DNA from: CAZGVW01 sp964529265
GTDB lineage: Bacteria; Planctomycetota; Phycisphaerae; Phycisphaerales; UBA1924
Direction: 5' to 3'
NCBI GenBank assembly: GCA_964529265.1
Contig: CAZGVW010000158.1
Coordinates: forward strand, 1-43,511
Length of the DNA stretch: 43,511 nucleotides
Translations under genes and position numbers: made by a program
Part shown: one piece after another, positions 34,914 through 43,251 of the stretch
Numbering within the stretch: the first letter of the stretch is position 1
Layout of the letters: each line of letters starts with the position of its first letter
Notes under the pieces: generated by a model
The model's database searches: none
The model's input: only the letters and a program-made list of their open reading frames with translations
What the model was told of the DNA's origin: nothing

Positions 34914-35822
34914 ATGCCCCCACTGGTCTGGCTCAACGGCGCCTTCATGCAGCCCGGCGAGGCGCGCATCGCCGCGTTCGACGCCGGCCTTCAGCACGGC
35001 GTCGGCCTCTTCGAAACCATGCTCGCCGTCGGCGAGCGCGTCATCGACCTCGCCCGCCACGTCGAGCGCCTGCGCGAATCGGCCCGCGCGCTCGGACTCT
35101 CCGAAGCGCTGCGCACCGGGCCCCTCGCTGACGCCGTGCGCCTCTGCGCGAAGAAAGCCTCGCTCGATCGCGCCCGCCTGCGCCTCACCATCACCGGCGG
35201 CGATCTCAACCTCCTCGCCGCCACCGGGCGCTCACCCGTCGATCCCACCGTGCTCATCTCCGCGCAGCCCGCCACCGACTACCCGCCCGACATGTTCGAC
35301 CGCGGCGTCGCGGCCACCATCGCCGATATGCGCATCAACCCGCTCGATCCGTTCCAGTCGCACAAAACGCTCAACTACTGGCCCCGACTGCGCGCCCTCC
35401 AATCCGCGGCAAGCGCCGGCGCCGGCGAAGCGCTCTTCCTCCAGGTCACCAACCACCTCGCCGGCGGCGCCGTCAGCAACCTCTTCCTCGTGAAACACGG
35501 CGCGCTCCTCACACCCATCGCCCGCGGCGAAGAAGATCCCGGCGCCATCCCGAGCCCCGTCCTCCCCGGAATCACCCGCCGCCGCGTGATCGAAGCCGCG
35601 GATTCCCTCCGCCTCGGCTGCGCCACCACCATGCTCAGCGTGAGCGACCTGCTGGACGCGGACGAGGTGTTTCTCACCAACTCGTCATGGGGCGTTCTCC
35701 CCGTGGTGAAGGTGGAGGCGGAGGCGATCGGCGACGCCGTGCCGGGACCGGTGACCAGGCGGCTGAGGGAGCGGTGGGTGGAGTCTGTGAACGCGCCGGA
35801 AGGATCGAATGGTGAAGAATGA
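34914..35822 (+). CDS. PLP-dependent class IV aminotransferase or aminodeoxychorismate lyase
   Basis: A 302-residue fold-type IV PLP enzyme. The Lys that binds the cofactor is Lys151 (SHKTLNYW). Other blocks are DAGLQHGVGLFETM near the N-terminus, GGAVSNLFLVK (Asn-binding loop), SPVLPGITRRRVIEAA (phosphate-binding region) and EVFLTNSSWGVLPV. The family includes branched-chain aminotransferase, D-amino-acid aminotransferase and 4-amino-4-deoxychorismate lyase (PabC). Length and the short N-terminus fit PabC-like members, but sequence alone does not settle the substrate. The last 14 nt overlap the GNAT gene. Confidence 0.9.
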   Translation: MPPLVWLNGAFMQPGEARIAAFDAGLQHGVGLFETMLAVGERVIDLARHVERLRESARALGLSEALRTGPLADAVRLCAKKASLDRARLRLTITGGDLNLLAATGRSPVDPTVLISAQPATDYPPDMFDRGVAATIADMRINPLDPFQSHKTLNYWPRLRALQSAASAGAGEALFLQVTNHLAGGAVSNLFLVKHGALLTPIARGEEDPGAIPSPVLPGITRRRVIEAADSLRLGCATTMLSVSDLLDADEVFLTNSSWGVLPVVKVEAEAIGDAVPGPVTRRLRERWVESVNAPEGSNGEE

Positions 35823-36423
35823 TGCGAAAACCGTGTTTTCCGGGCGCGAAACCGCGCTGCGCGATGGTCGAACAATTCGCATCCGGCCCGCCCGGCGCGA
35901 GGACGCCGGATTGTTCAAAGCACTCACCTTTTCGGTGATTGAGGCGAAAAAAGGCTCAATGCAACTTGTTGAGGAAGCCCCCGAAACCGATGCCCGCGCC
36001 CTCGAAATCATCAACCAGTACGAAACGAAGGGAATGGCGCACGGCGCGCTGCTCGTGGCGGCCCCGCTCGGCCCGGATGGCGCCGAAACGGGCGAGGAAC
36101 TGGCGGGCGAACTCAGCGCCAAACGCATCCCGCTCATCCGCCTGCGCCACAATGCGTACCTGGGGCTGGGCGTTGCGCCCAATTGGCAGGGTGTGGGCGT
36201 CGGCCGGGCGCTGATGGAGGCGGTGATCGACTGGGCGAAGTGGACGCGGGAGGTGGATCCGCCGGGCGTGCTGCGGCTGGAATTATGCACGATTTCCGAC
36301 AATTTCAGAGCGATTGCGCTCTACGAATCCCTCGGTTTCGTGCTGGATGGCCGCCGCGAGCGCAAGGTGCGCGACCCCGATGGCACGTTCCGCGACGATC
36401 TGGAAATGTCTCTGTGGCTGTGA
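35809..36423 (+). CDS. GNAT-family N-acetyltransferase
   Basis: A 204-residue acetyl-CoA-dependent transferase. IRIRPARREDAGLF begins the fold, LGLGVAPNWQGVGVGRALME is the acetyl-CoA pyrophosphate loop (Q-x-x-G-x-G), and ISDNFRAIALYESLGF is the usual C-terminal block. GGAAGG precedes the ATG, which lies 14 nt inside the aminotransferase gene, so the two are translated together. The acceptor is unknown and could be an amine or a protein N-terminus. Confidence 0.9.
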   Translation: MVKNDAKTVFSGRETALRDGRTIRIRPARREDAGLFKALTFSVIEAKKGSMQLVEEAPETDARALEIINQYETKGMAHGALLVAAPLGPDGAETGEELAGELSAKRIPLIRLRHNAYLGLGVAPNWQGVGVGRALMEAVIDWAKWTREVDPPGVLRLELCTISDNFRAIALYESLGFVLDGRRERKVRDPDGTFRDDLEMSLWL

Positions 36424-36435
36424 CTTGCGCGCTGA

Positions 36436-36753
36436 TCAATCCGCGTGTTCGCGGACGATGATGCGCACATTCCGGCGGCCCTGCGCATCGCGGGACGAGG
36501 CGCCGGTCAGGCGATTCCAGCCCCGGCGCACGGTCTGAACGCCCGCGCCCAGCGCCAGAATCGCCAGAAACACGAGAATTGCCGGCACAATTAGCGCCAG
36601 AGCGATCAAAACCACCACAACCGCGGCCAATGTGGCCCCAAGCCGCACCGCCCAGCTCGGCTGCGCGGCACACACGCGATACACGCGCGCCGCCTCGCTC
36701 CCGGCGTGCCCGGCGCGCTCGCGGACGGAATGGAACGGGGCGGTCTCGCTCAT
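36436..36753 (-). CDS. small membrane protein of unknown function
   Basis: A 105-residue product with about 35 hydrophobic residues (LGATLAAVVVVLIALALIVP then ILVFLAILALG) that can form a helical hairpin, flanked by basic tails. The C-terminus is Arg-rich (RRNVRIIVREHAD). No family recognised. The ATG at 36753 lies 6 nt after TACCAT, the same leaderless geometry as at other genes; an upstream ATG at 36777 would lie before this box. Confidence 0.6.
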   Translation of the reverse strand: MSETAPFHSVRERAGHAGSEAARVYRVCAAQPSWAVRLGATLAAVVVVLIALALIVPAILVFLAILALGAGVQTVRRGWNRLTGASSRDAQGRRNVRIIVREHAD

Positions 36754-36759
36754 CCGCGA

Positions 36760-36765
36760 ATGGTA
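36760..36765 (-). promoter_or_regulatory. -10 box for a leaderless membrane protein mRNA
   Basis: TACCAT is followed by exactly 6 nt and the ATG at 36753. Confidence 0.45.
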
Positions 36766-36881
36766 GGGCGGAGGCATCCGCCGATTTCACGCTTGCCGCA
36801 AATGGCGGTGGCGCATGCACTTGCGGCCTCGGCCGCGTGTGGAATCGCTGACAACTAGGCCGGGCCTCCTGCCGGGCGCGG

Positions 36882-36887
36882 TATCAT
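36882..36887 (+). promoter_or_regulatory. possible -10 box of dnaE
   Basis: TATCAT lies 42 nt before the ATG at 36930; GGAGG at 36921-36925 then serves as ribosome binding site, so this transcript would be leadered. Confidence 0.35.
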
Positions 36888-36929
36888 CGCGGGTCCACCG
36901 GTCCGAACCACAGCATCATGGGAGGCAGG

Positions 36930-39900
36930 ATGGCGAAGCCGCTACAGGATGTAGGCGCTCGAGCCGCCGCGGGGGCGGAGGCGATTCCGCGGGAGCGGCA
37001 GTTCGTGCATCTGCACCTGCACACGGAATATTCGCTGCTGGACGGCGGCAACCGCGTGGACAAGCTGATTGCGCGCGTGCGGGAACTGGGGATGCCCGCG
37101 GTGGCGGTGACGGATCACGGGAATCTGTTCGGCGCGCTGGCGGTGTACAGCCAGGCGAAAGCCGCGGGGGTGAAGCCGATTCTGGGGTGCGAGGCGTATG
37201 TCGCGCCGGGGGCGCGGACGGATCGGACGCACACGGGCGTGGCGGACGGCGGGCATCACCTGGTGCTGCTGGCGGAGGACGAGGCGGGTTGGCGGAACCT
37301 GTTGCTTCTGGCGAGCGAGGCGTATCTCACGGGGTTTTACTACAAGCCGCGGATTGATCGGGCGCTGCTGGAGGCGCACGGCGACGGGCTGATCGCGATC
37401 AACGGGCATCTGGGGTCGGAGCTGGCGTTTCACCTGTTCGATTACGAGCGCACGCGCGACGAGATGTATCTGGAGCGGGCGCGCGAGGTGGCGCGGTGGC
37501 ACATGAAGGTGTTCCGGTCGGGTCCGAAGGGGCCGCGGTTCTACGTGGAGTTGCAGCACCACGTTCCGGAGCAGAACGCGATCAATCCGCATCTGATGAG
37601 GCTGGCGGAGGAGTTCGATCTGCCGCTGGTGGCGACGAACGACCCGCACTTCCTGCGGCAGGAGGATCACGATGCGCACGACACGCTGATCTGCATCTCG
37701 ACGGGCAAGATCAAGACGGACGACGACCGGATGAAATACTCCGGCGATCTCTACGTGAAGAGCCCGGAGGAGATGCGCTCGATGTTCGAGCGCGCGTATG
37801 GCGAAAGGGGGCGGCGGGCGTGCGATGCAACGGTGGAGATCGCGGAGCGGTGCGATCTCGACCTGCAGTTCGGCAACCACGCGCCGGTGGTGCGTGTGGC
37901 GCGGCCGGCGCAGCCTCGGAAGTGGGAGGGGGAAGCGGATCTGAGCGCGTGGCACCGCGCGTTCTGCGCGGAATACGCGCTGGCGCCGTTCGACGCCTCG
38001 AAGGAGCGGTCCGGGGGGGCCGGCGCGGATGAACTGAAGGCCGAGTGCGACCGGGCGATGCGCGAACTGTGCGAGGCGGGCCTGCTGTGGCGCTACGGGC
38101 CGGAGATTGCGCTTGAATCGACGACGGCGGTGGATGAAGCGACCGCGGAGCGCCGCGCCGCGATCCGTGCGCGGCTGGATCGGGAACTGGATGTGCTGAC
38201 CTCGAAGGGCATCAGCCCGTACTTCCTGATCGTGTGGGATTTCGTGAACTGGGGGCGGCAGCAGGGGATTCCGGCCCTGGCCCGCGGCTCGGGTGTGGGG
38301 ACGATGGTGGGGTATTGCCTGGGGCTTTCGAACGCGTGCCCGGTGGAGTTCGGGCTGCTGTTCGAGCGGTTCACCGATCCCGACCGCTCGGAGTACCCCG
38401 ACATCGATATCGACCTGTGCCAGGACGGCCGCGCGGCGGTGATCAACTACGTGCGGCAGAAGTACGGCCACGTGGCGCAGATCATCACGTTCGGGACGCT
38501 GAAGGCGCGGGCGGCGATCCGCGACGTGGGGCGCGTGCTGAATATCCCGCTGGCCCGGGTGGACCGGATCGCGAAACTGATTCCGGAGGCGCTGGGCGTC
38601 ACGATCGACAGCGCCTTGGCGCAGGAGCCGGACCTCAAGGCGCTGTACGAGGGCGACGCCGCGGCGATCGAGCGCATCCTGGGGCGCGATCCGGCGACGC
38701 TGGCGGAGGCGCCGGGGCAGGTGCGGCAGTTGATCGACAACGCGCGCACGCTGGAGGGGCAGGCGCGGCACGCGAGCGTGCACGCGGCGGGCGTGATCGT
38801 GGCGACACGGCCGCTGCACGAGATCGTGCCCTTGTACAAGGCGCCGGGGTCGGAGGACATCGTCACGCAGTGGGATGGGCCCACGTGCGAGAAGGTCGGC
38901 CTGCTGAAGATGGATTTCCTGGGGCTGCGCACGCTGAGCGTGATCGAGCGGTGCAAGCGGCTCATCCGTGAGACGCTGCCGGAGGAGGAGATCTGGCGCG
39001 CGGTGGGGCGGGGGATGGATGGGCGTTCCGGGCGTTCCGGGGGTTCCGGGGGTTCCGGGGGTTCGGGGGGCGAAGGGCCGCATCCGCTCGATCTCGATCG
39101 CCTGACGCACGACGATCCGCGCGTGTTCGAACTGTTCCAGCGCGCGGATACGACGGGCGTGTTCCAGTTCGAATCGGGCGGGATGCGGCGGCTGCTGGTC
39201 GAGATGAAGCCGGACCGGCTGGAGGATCTGATCGCGGCGAACGCGCTCTTCCGGCCGGGTCCGATGGACCTGATTCCGGACTACAACCGCCGCAAGCACG
39301 GGCAGGAGAAGGCTCCGAAGGTGCACGAGATCGTCGATCGCTTCACGGCGGAGACGTACGGCGTGATGGTGTACCAGGAGCAGGTGATGCAGATCGTCCA
39401 TGAACTGGGCGGCATCCCGCTTCGCGCAGCGTATTCGCTCATCAAGGCGATCAGCAAGAAGAAGCAGAAGGCGATCGATGCGGAGCGGCCGCGGTTTATT
39501 GAAGGCGCGGCGTCGAAGGGGCTGGGGAATCGGGAGGCGGAGGAACTGTTCGACCTGATCCTGAAGTTTGCGGGCTACGGCTTCAACAAGAGCCACTCGA
39601 CGGCGTACGCAATCGTGGCGTATCAGACGGCGTACCTGAAGACGTACTTCCCGAACCAGTACATGGCGGCGTTCCTGACGTTCGAGAGCGCGGCGCAGAA
39701 GACCTCGGACTGGATTCCGTACCTCGACGACTGCCGGCGCACGGTGAAGCCGGATGGCGCGATCGGCGTCGATGTGAAGCCTCCGGACGTGAACCTGTCG
39801 CAGGCGGATTTCTCGGTGGTGTTCGACGAGGGCGAGGCGCGGGAGGCGGCGCGGGGGCACGTGCGGTTCGGTCTGCGGGCGATCAAGGGCGTGGGCGCAA

Positions 39901-40955
39901 AGGCGATCGACGCGATCGTGGCGGAGCGCGAGGCTTCGGGCGCGTACACGTCGCTCTACGACTTCTGCGAGCGTGTGCCGCCGGGGGTGGTGAACCGGGC
40001 GACGATCGAGGCGCTGATCAAGTGCGGCGCTCTGGATTCGGTGCATGGGCGCGTGGAGCGCGCCGGGATGTGCGCCACGATCGAGCCGGCGCTTTCGGCG
40101 GGGCAGACGCTGGCGCGGGACAAGGCGGCGGGGCAGACATCGCTGTTTGGATTCGGAGGAGGCGGGGGCGAAGCGCCGGCTGCGGCTGCCGTGGAGAAAG
40201 CGCCTGCGCCGCCCCTGGTGCGCGTCAAGGCGTGGGACGAGGGGCTGACGCTCTCGAACGAGAAGGAAGTGCTGGGGTTCTACGTCTCGAGCCACCCGCT
40301 CGACCGGTGGCGTTCGCGGCTGGAGATGTTCGCGAACGTGACGACGACGAGCCTCCGGCAGGCGCCGCAGGACCGGCGGATCGTGATCGGCGGCCTTATC
40401 CAATCGATCAGGCCGATCGTGACGCGGAACGGGAAATCCGCGGGTCAGAAGATGGCGATCGTGACGCTGGAGGACCGGCTGGGCGCGATCGAGGCGGTGC
40501 TGTTCGCGGAGATGTTCGGCAAGCACGGCGGCGACCTGGCGCCGGACGCGATCGTGTTCCTGATGGGGAAGGTGGATCACTCCCGCGGCGACCCGCAGAT
40601 CATCGTGGACCGCGTGGTGCCCGTCGAAAAGGCGCAGGCGGAACTGGCGGGGTGCGTGGAGCTCACGCTGGATGAGCGGCGGCTGAACGGCGAATCGTCG
40701 TCCACGCTGGAGTATCTGCGCGGGATCATCGGTCAGCACACGCGCGAGATGAACGGCGCGGCGACGGCGGAGTTGCGTCTGGTGGTGCTGGCGGGGGGAA
40801 GGCGCGTGACGCTGCGGGCGGCGCGGACGCGGGTCTCGCCGACGGACCAGTTCCTGGTGGCGCTGGAGCAGACGCTGGGGGCGGGGAATGTGAGGGTGCT
40901 GGCGGGCGAGGTGGGACCCGGCCCGCGCCGGGTTGCGAACGGCCGGCGTGAATGA
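36930..40955 (+). CDS. dnaE: DNA polymerase III alpha subunit
   Basis: The replicative polymerase. The PHP domain comes first (FVHLHLHTEYSLLDGGNRVD, keeping the metal His residues). The catalytic Asp residues are in PDIDIDLCQD (about 490) and KMDFLGLRTL (about 660). GVFQFESGGMRRLL and NKSHSTAYAIVAYQTAYLK follow. A beta-clamp motif QTSLF is at 40134-40148, and the C-terminus holds an OB fold (RIVIGGLIQSIRPIVTRNG). The length of 1341 residues is above the E. coli value of 1160. A Gly/Ser/Arg tract at 696-714, encoded by a 9-nt tandem repeat, interrupts the stretch between the third Asp and GVFQFES. GGAGG lies 4 nt before this ATG; an ATG at 36918 lies before the Shine-Dalgarno. Confidence 0.97.
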   Translation: MAKPLQDVGARAAAGAEAIPRERQFVHLHLHTEYSLLDGGNRVDKLIARVRELGMPAVAVTDHGNLFGALAVYSQAKAAGVKPILGCEAYVAPGARTDRTHTGVADGGHHLVLLAEDEAGWRNLLLLASEAYLTGFYYKPRIDRALLEAHGDGLIAINGHLGSELAFHLFDYERTRDEMYLERAREVARWHMKVFRSGPKGPRFYVELQHHVPEQNAINPHLMRLAEEFDLPLVATNDPHFLRQEDHDAHDTLICISTGKIKTDDDRMKYSGDLYVKSPEEMRSMFERAYGERGRRACDATVEIAERCDLDLQFGNHAPVVRVARPAQPRKWEGEADLSAWHRAFCAEYALAPFDASKERSGGAGADELKAECDRAMRELCEAGLLWRYGPEIALESTTAVDEATAERRAAIRARLDRELDVLTSKGISPYFLIVWDFVNWGRQQGIPALARGSGVGTMVGYCLGLSNACPVEFGLLFERFTDPDRSEYPDIDIDLCQDGRAAVINYVRQKYGHVAQIITFGTLKARAAIRDVGRVLNIPLARVDRIAKLIPEALGVTIDSALAQEPDLKALYEGDAAAIERILGRDPATLAEAPGQVRQLIDNARTLEGQARHASVHAAGVIVATRPLHEIVPLYKAPGSEDIVTQWDGPTCEKVGLLKMDFLGLRTLSVIERCKRLIRETLPEEEIWRAVGRGMDGRSGRSGGSGGSGGSGGEGPHPLDLDRLTHDDPRVFELFQRADTTGVFQFESGGMRRLLVEMKPDRLEDLIAANALFRPGPMDLIPDYNRRKHGQEKAPKVHEIVDRFTAETYGVMVYQEQVMQIVHELGGIPLRAAYSLIKAISKKKQKAIDAERPRFIEGAASKGLGNREAEELFDLILKFAGYGFNKSHSTAYAIVAYQTAYLKTYFPNQYMAAFLTFESAAQKTSDWIPYLDDCRRTVKPDGAIGVDVKPPDVNLSQADFSVVFDEGEAREAARGHVRFGLRAIKGVGAKAIDAIVAEREASGAYTSLYDFCERVPPGVVNRATIEALIKCGALDSVHGRVERAGMCATIEPALSAGQTLARDKAAGQTSLFGFGGGGGEAPAAAAVEKAPAPPLVRVKAWDEGLTLSNEKEVLGFYVSSHPLDRWRSRLEMFANVTTTSLRQAPQDRRIVIGGLIQSIRPIVTRNGKSAGQKMAIVTLEDRLGAIEAVLFAEMFGKHGGDLAPDAIVFLMGKVDHSRGDPQIIVDRVVPVEKAQAELAGCVELTLDERRLNGESSSTLEYLRGIIGQHTREMNGAATAELRLVVLAGGRRVTLRAARTRVSPTDQFLVALEQTLGAGNVRVLAGEVGPGPRRVANGRRE
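39021..39070 (-). repeat. 9-nt GGAACCCCC units inside dnaE
   Basis: Five to six units read as GGAACGCCC or GGAACCCCC on the minus strand. They match the repeat in the LuxR-type gene in inverse orientation and keep the dnaE frame. Confidence 0.9.
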
Positions 40956-41587
40956 AGACGGCGCTGCTCATCATCGGCGGATTTGCGGCGCTCCTCGTCG
41001 CGTTCATCGCGTGGCGGGTGTGGGCGACGGCGGCGGGCTCGCGAAGGCTTGCGCTCGCCATCATGGAGCGGATCTCGCCCGTGACGTCGAGGCTGGCTGC
41101 CGGGGAAACGCCGTCGGACTCGGAGATCCGCCGGTTGGCGGAGTCCCGCGAAACGAGGCAGTTCCTGCACGATGCGCTGCTGCGCGCCGGGCGCGTTGAC
41201 CTCCTTCCGGCGCGGTTCCGCAGGATGGAAGCCGTGGCCGAGGGGGACATGGCCTTCTGGCTGGCGCACCCGAATGAACTCGGCGCGTTTCCGGATGAGC
41301 TGGAGCAGGTCGCGGTCGTAACGACTTTGGACCATCACGACGCGCCCCGCGGCGTGCGCTACGTGGTGCTTCGATTTCGAATGAGGCCGCCGCACTGGGC
41401 AGCAAAGAATGGGTGGATGGCGGGTGTGGCGGGGCCGTATGCGGCGAAGGGCGATGCGGCCCCCGGCGCACCGGGGACGTTCAGCCGGTTCGAGGCGGTG
41501 GACTCGCGCACGCCGGAGGAGCATGCGCACCTGGCGCATGACATGCTTGCGCGGCGCGGGTGGAAGCCCGACAGAAGCGAGACGTGA
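40952..41587 (+). CDS. membrane-anchored protein of unknown function
   Basis: A 211-residue product with one N-terminal membrane helix (LLIIGGFAALLVAFIAW) and a soluble domain. Recognisable stretches are SEIRRLAESRETRQFLHDAL, YVVLRFRMRPPHWAAKNGWM and a His-rich end (EEHAHLAHDM). No family is assigned. Its ATG overlaps the dnaE stop (ATGA), so it is translationally coupled to dnaE, although nothing in the sequence suggests a replication role. It ends 3 nt from the convergent dehydrogenase gene. Confidence 0.65.
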   Translation: MKTALLIIGGFAALLVAFIAWRVWATAAGSRRLALAIMERISPVTSRLAAGETPSDSEIRRLAESRETRQFLHDALLRAGRVDLLPARFRRMEAVAEGDMAFWLAHPNELGAFPDELEQVAVVTTLDHHDAPRGVRYVVLRFRMRPPHWAAKNGWMAGVAGPYAAKGDAAPGAPGTFSRFEAVDSRTPEEHAHLAHDMLARRGWKPDRSET

Positions 41588-41590
41588 GCG

Positions 41591-43093
41591 TCAGCCGAAG
41601 ACGATGCCTTGCGCAAGCGGCAGGTCGCGGCCGTAGTTGATGGTGTTGGTCTGGCGGCGCATGTAGGCCTTCCAGGAATCGGAGCCGGATTCGCGTCCGC
41701 CGCCGGTGTCCTTCTCGCCGCCGAAGGCGCCGCCGATCTCGGCGCCGCTCGTGCCGAGGTTCACGTTGGCGATGCCGCAATCGCTGCCGGCGGGGGAGAG
41801 GAATGCCTCGGCGGAGCGCACGCTGTCGGTGAAGATGGCGCTGGAGAGGCCCTGGCGCACGCCGTTGTTCATGGCGATGGCCTGCTCCACGGAATCGACC
41901 TCGAACACATAAAGGATGGGCGCGAAGGTTTCCTCCTTCGCGATGGGCAGGTCCCTGCCCTTCGGCACGCGCACGATGGCGGGCGTGACGAAGTTGCCGT
42001 CGCCCATCAGGCGCTCGCCGCCGATCAGGACCTTGCCGCCCTGCTGCTTCGCGGCTTCCAGCGCCTTCATCATCATGTCGATGGCCTGCGGATTGATGAG
42101 CGGGCCGATGAGCGTGCCTTCGGCCAGAGGATCGCCGATCTTCACAGTCTTGTAGGCCTTGACGAGGCGCGCCACGACATCGTCCGCGGCTTTGCTCTCA
42201 ATGAGGAGGCGGCGCGTGGATGTGCAGCGCTGGCCCGCCGTGCCGACGGCGCCGAAGACGACGGCGCGGGCGGCGAGATCCAGATCCGCATCGGCCATGA
42301 CGATGAGCGCGTTGTTGCCGCCGAGTTCGAGCAGGCAGCGACCCATGCGCGCGGCGACGACCTGGCCGACGCGCCGGCCCATGCGGCAGGAGCCGGTGGC
42401 GCTGATGAGGGGCAGGCGCTCATCGGCGATCATGCGCTCGCCGACGACATCGTCTTTGCCGATCACGAGTTCGAACACGCCGGGGAAGCCTTCGTCTTCC
42501 GCGACCTTGCTCGCGATCGCGTTGGCCGCGACGGCGCAGAGGGGCGTGATGAGGCTGGGCTTCCAGATGACGGTGTCGCCGCAGACCGCGGCGAGCATCG
42601 CGTTCCACGCCCAGACGGCGACGGGGAAGTTGAATGCGCTGATGACGCCGACGGGGCCGAGCGGATGCCACTGCTCGAACATGCGGTGCTGCGGGCGCTC
42701 GGAGGCGATGGTGAGGCCGTACAACTGGCGCGAGAGGCCGACGGCGAAATCGGCGATGTCCACGGCTTCCTGCACTTCGCCGAGGCCCTCGGCGCGGATC
42801 TTGCCCATTTCGAGCGTGACAAGTTCGCCGAGCGCTTTCTTGTGGTCGCGGAAGGCCTGTCCGATCTTGCGGACGACTTCGCCGCGGACGGGCGCGGGCG
42901 TGGTGCGCCAGGTGAGGAAGGCTTCGCGGGCGCGGCTGACGGCGGCGTCGTAGGACGCGGCGTCGTCGAGGGCGACGGTGGCGATGGGCTTCTCGGTGGC
43001 GGGGTTGCGCGTGTCAATCGTGCCGCCGGGGCCCGCGGCGCGGAGGCGGGGGTGATCGGCAAGGCCGAGGCGGGAGAGGATCGTGCTGCTCAT
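41591..43093 (-). CDS. aldehyde dehydrogenase, ALDH7 (antiquitin/aminoadipate semialdehyde) type
   Basis: A 500-residue NAD(P)-dependent aldehyde dehydrogenase. Catalytic Cys lies in GTAGQRCTSTRR and the general base Glu in CLLELGGNNALIV. The antiquitin pattern is clear from SATGSCRMGRRVGQVV, NVNLGTSGAEIGGAFGGEKD and GGRESGSDSWKAYMRRQTNT. ALDH7 enzymes oxidise alpha-aminoadipate semialdehyde (or its cyclic form) in lysine breakdown, so a similar role is likely but not proven; related bacterial enzymes also act on other aldehydes. The ATG at 43093 lies 6 nt after TACGCT, and the long upstream extension reads through a repeat tract and is rejected. Confidence 0.92.
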   Translation of the reverse strand: MSSTILSRLGLADHPRLRAAGPGGTIDTRNPATEKPIATVALDDAASYDAAVSRAREAFLTWRTTPAPVRGEVVRKIGQAFRDHKKALGELVTLEMGKIRAEGLGEVQEAVDIADFAVGLSRQLYGLTIASERPQHRMFEQWHPLGPVGVISAFNFPVAVWAWNAMLAAVCGDTVIWKPSLITPLCAVAANAIASKVAEDEGFPGVFELVIGKDDVVGERMIADERLPLISATGSCRMGRRVGQVVAARMGRCLLELGGNNALIVMADADLDLAARAVVFGAVGTAGQRCTSTRRLLIESKAADDVVARLVKAYKTVKIGDPLAEGTLIGPLINPQAIDMMMKALEAAKQQGGKVLIGGERLMGDGNFVTPAIVRVPKGRDLPIAKEETFAPILYVFEVDSVEQAIAMNNGVRQGLSSAIFTDSVRSAEAFLSPAGSDCGIANVNLGTSGAEIGGAFGGEKDTGGGRESGSDSWKAYMRRQTNTINYGRDLPLAQGIVFG

Positions 43094-43099
43094 GTCGTG

Positions 43100-43105
43100 A
43101 GCGTA
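43100..43105 (-). promoter_or_regulatory. -10 box for a leaderless dehydrogenase mRNA
   Basis: TACGCT is followed by exactly 6 nt and the ATG at 43093. Confidence 0.5.
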
Positions 43106-43117
43106 GCGGAAGACAGG

Positions 43118-43215
43118 AACGCAGAGGAGCGCGGAGGGAACCCGGAGGGACACAGAGGAAGACGGAGGAAGACAGAGGAAGACAGCGGAAAGACAGGGGA
43201 AGACTGAGGAAGGCA
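43118..43215 (+). repeat. long GCAGAGG/GAAGACAG purine tract
   Basis: AACGCAGAGG, ACACAGAGG and several GAAGACnG(A/C)GG units follow one another upstream of the dehydrogenase gene; the first part matches the repeats at 18211 and 18752. Confidence 0.7.
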
Positions 43216-43251
43216 GGGAAGAAGGGATTGAGAAGGGAAGGGGAGTGCGTA

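Noticed and set aside
36942..40739. 1265-residue open frame opposite dnaE
   Set aside because: It is a shadow of dnaE; composition is Arg/His/Pro-rich and there are no motifs.
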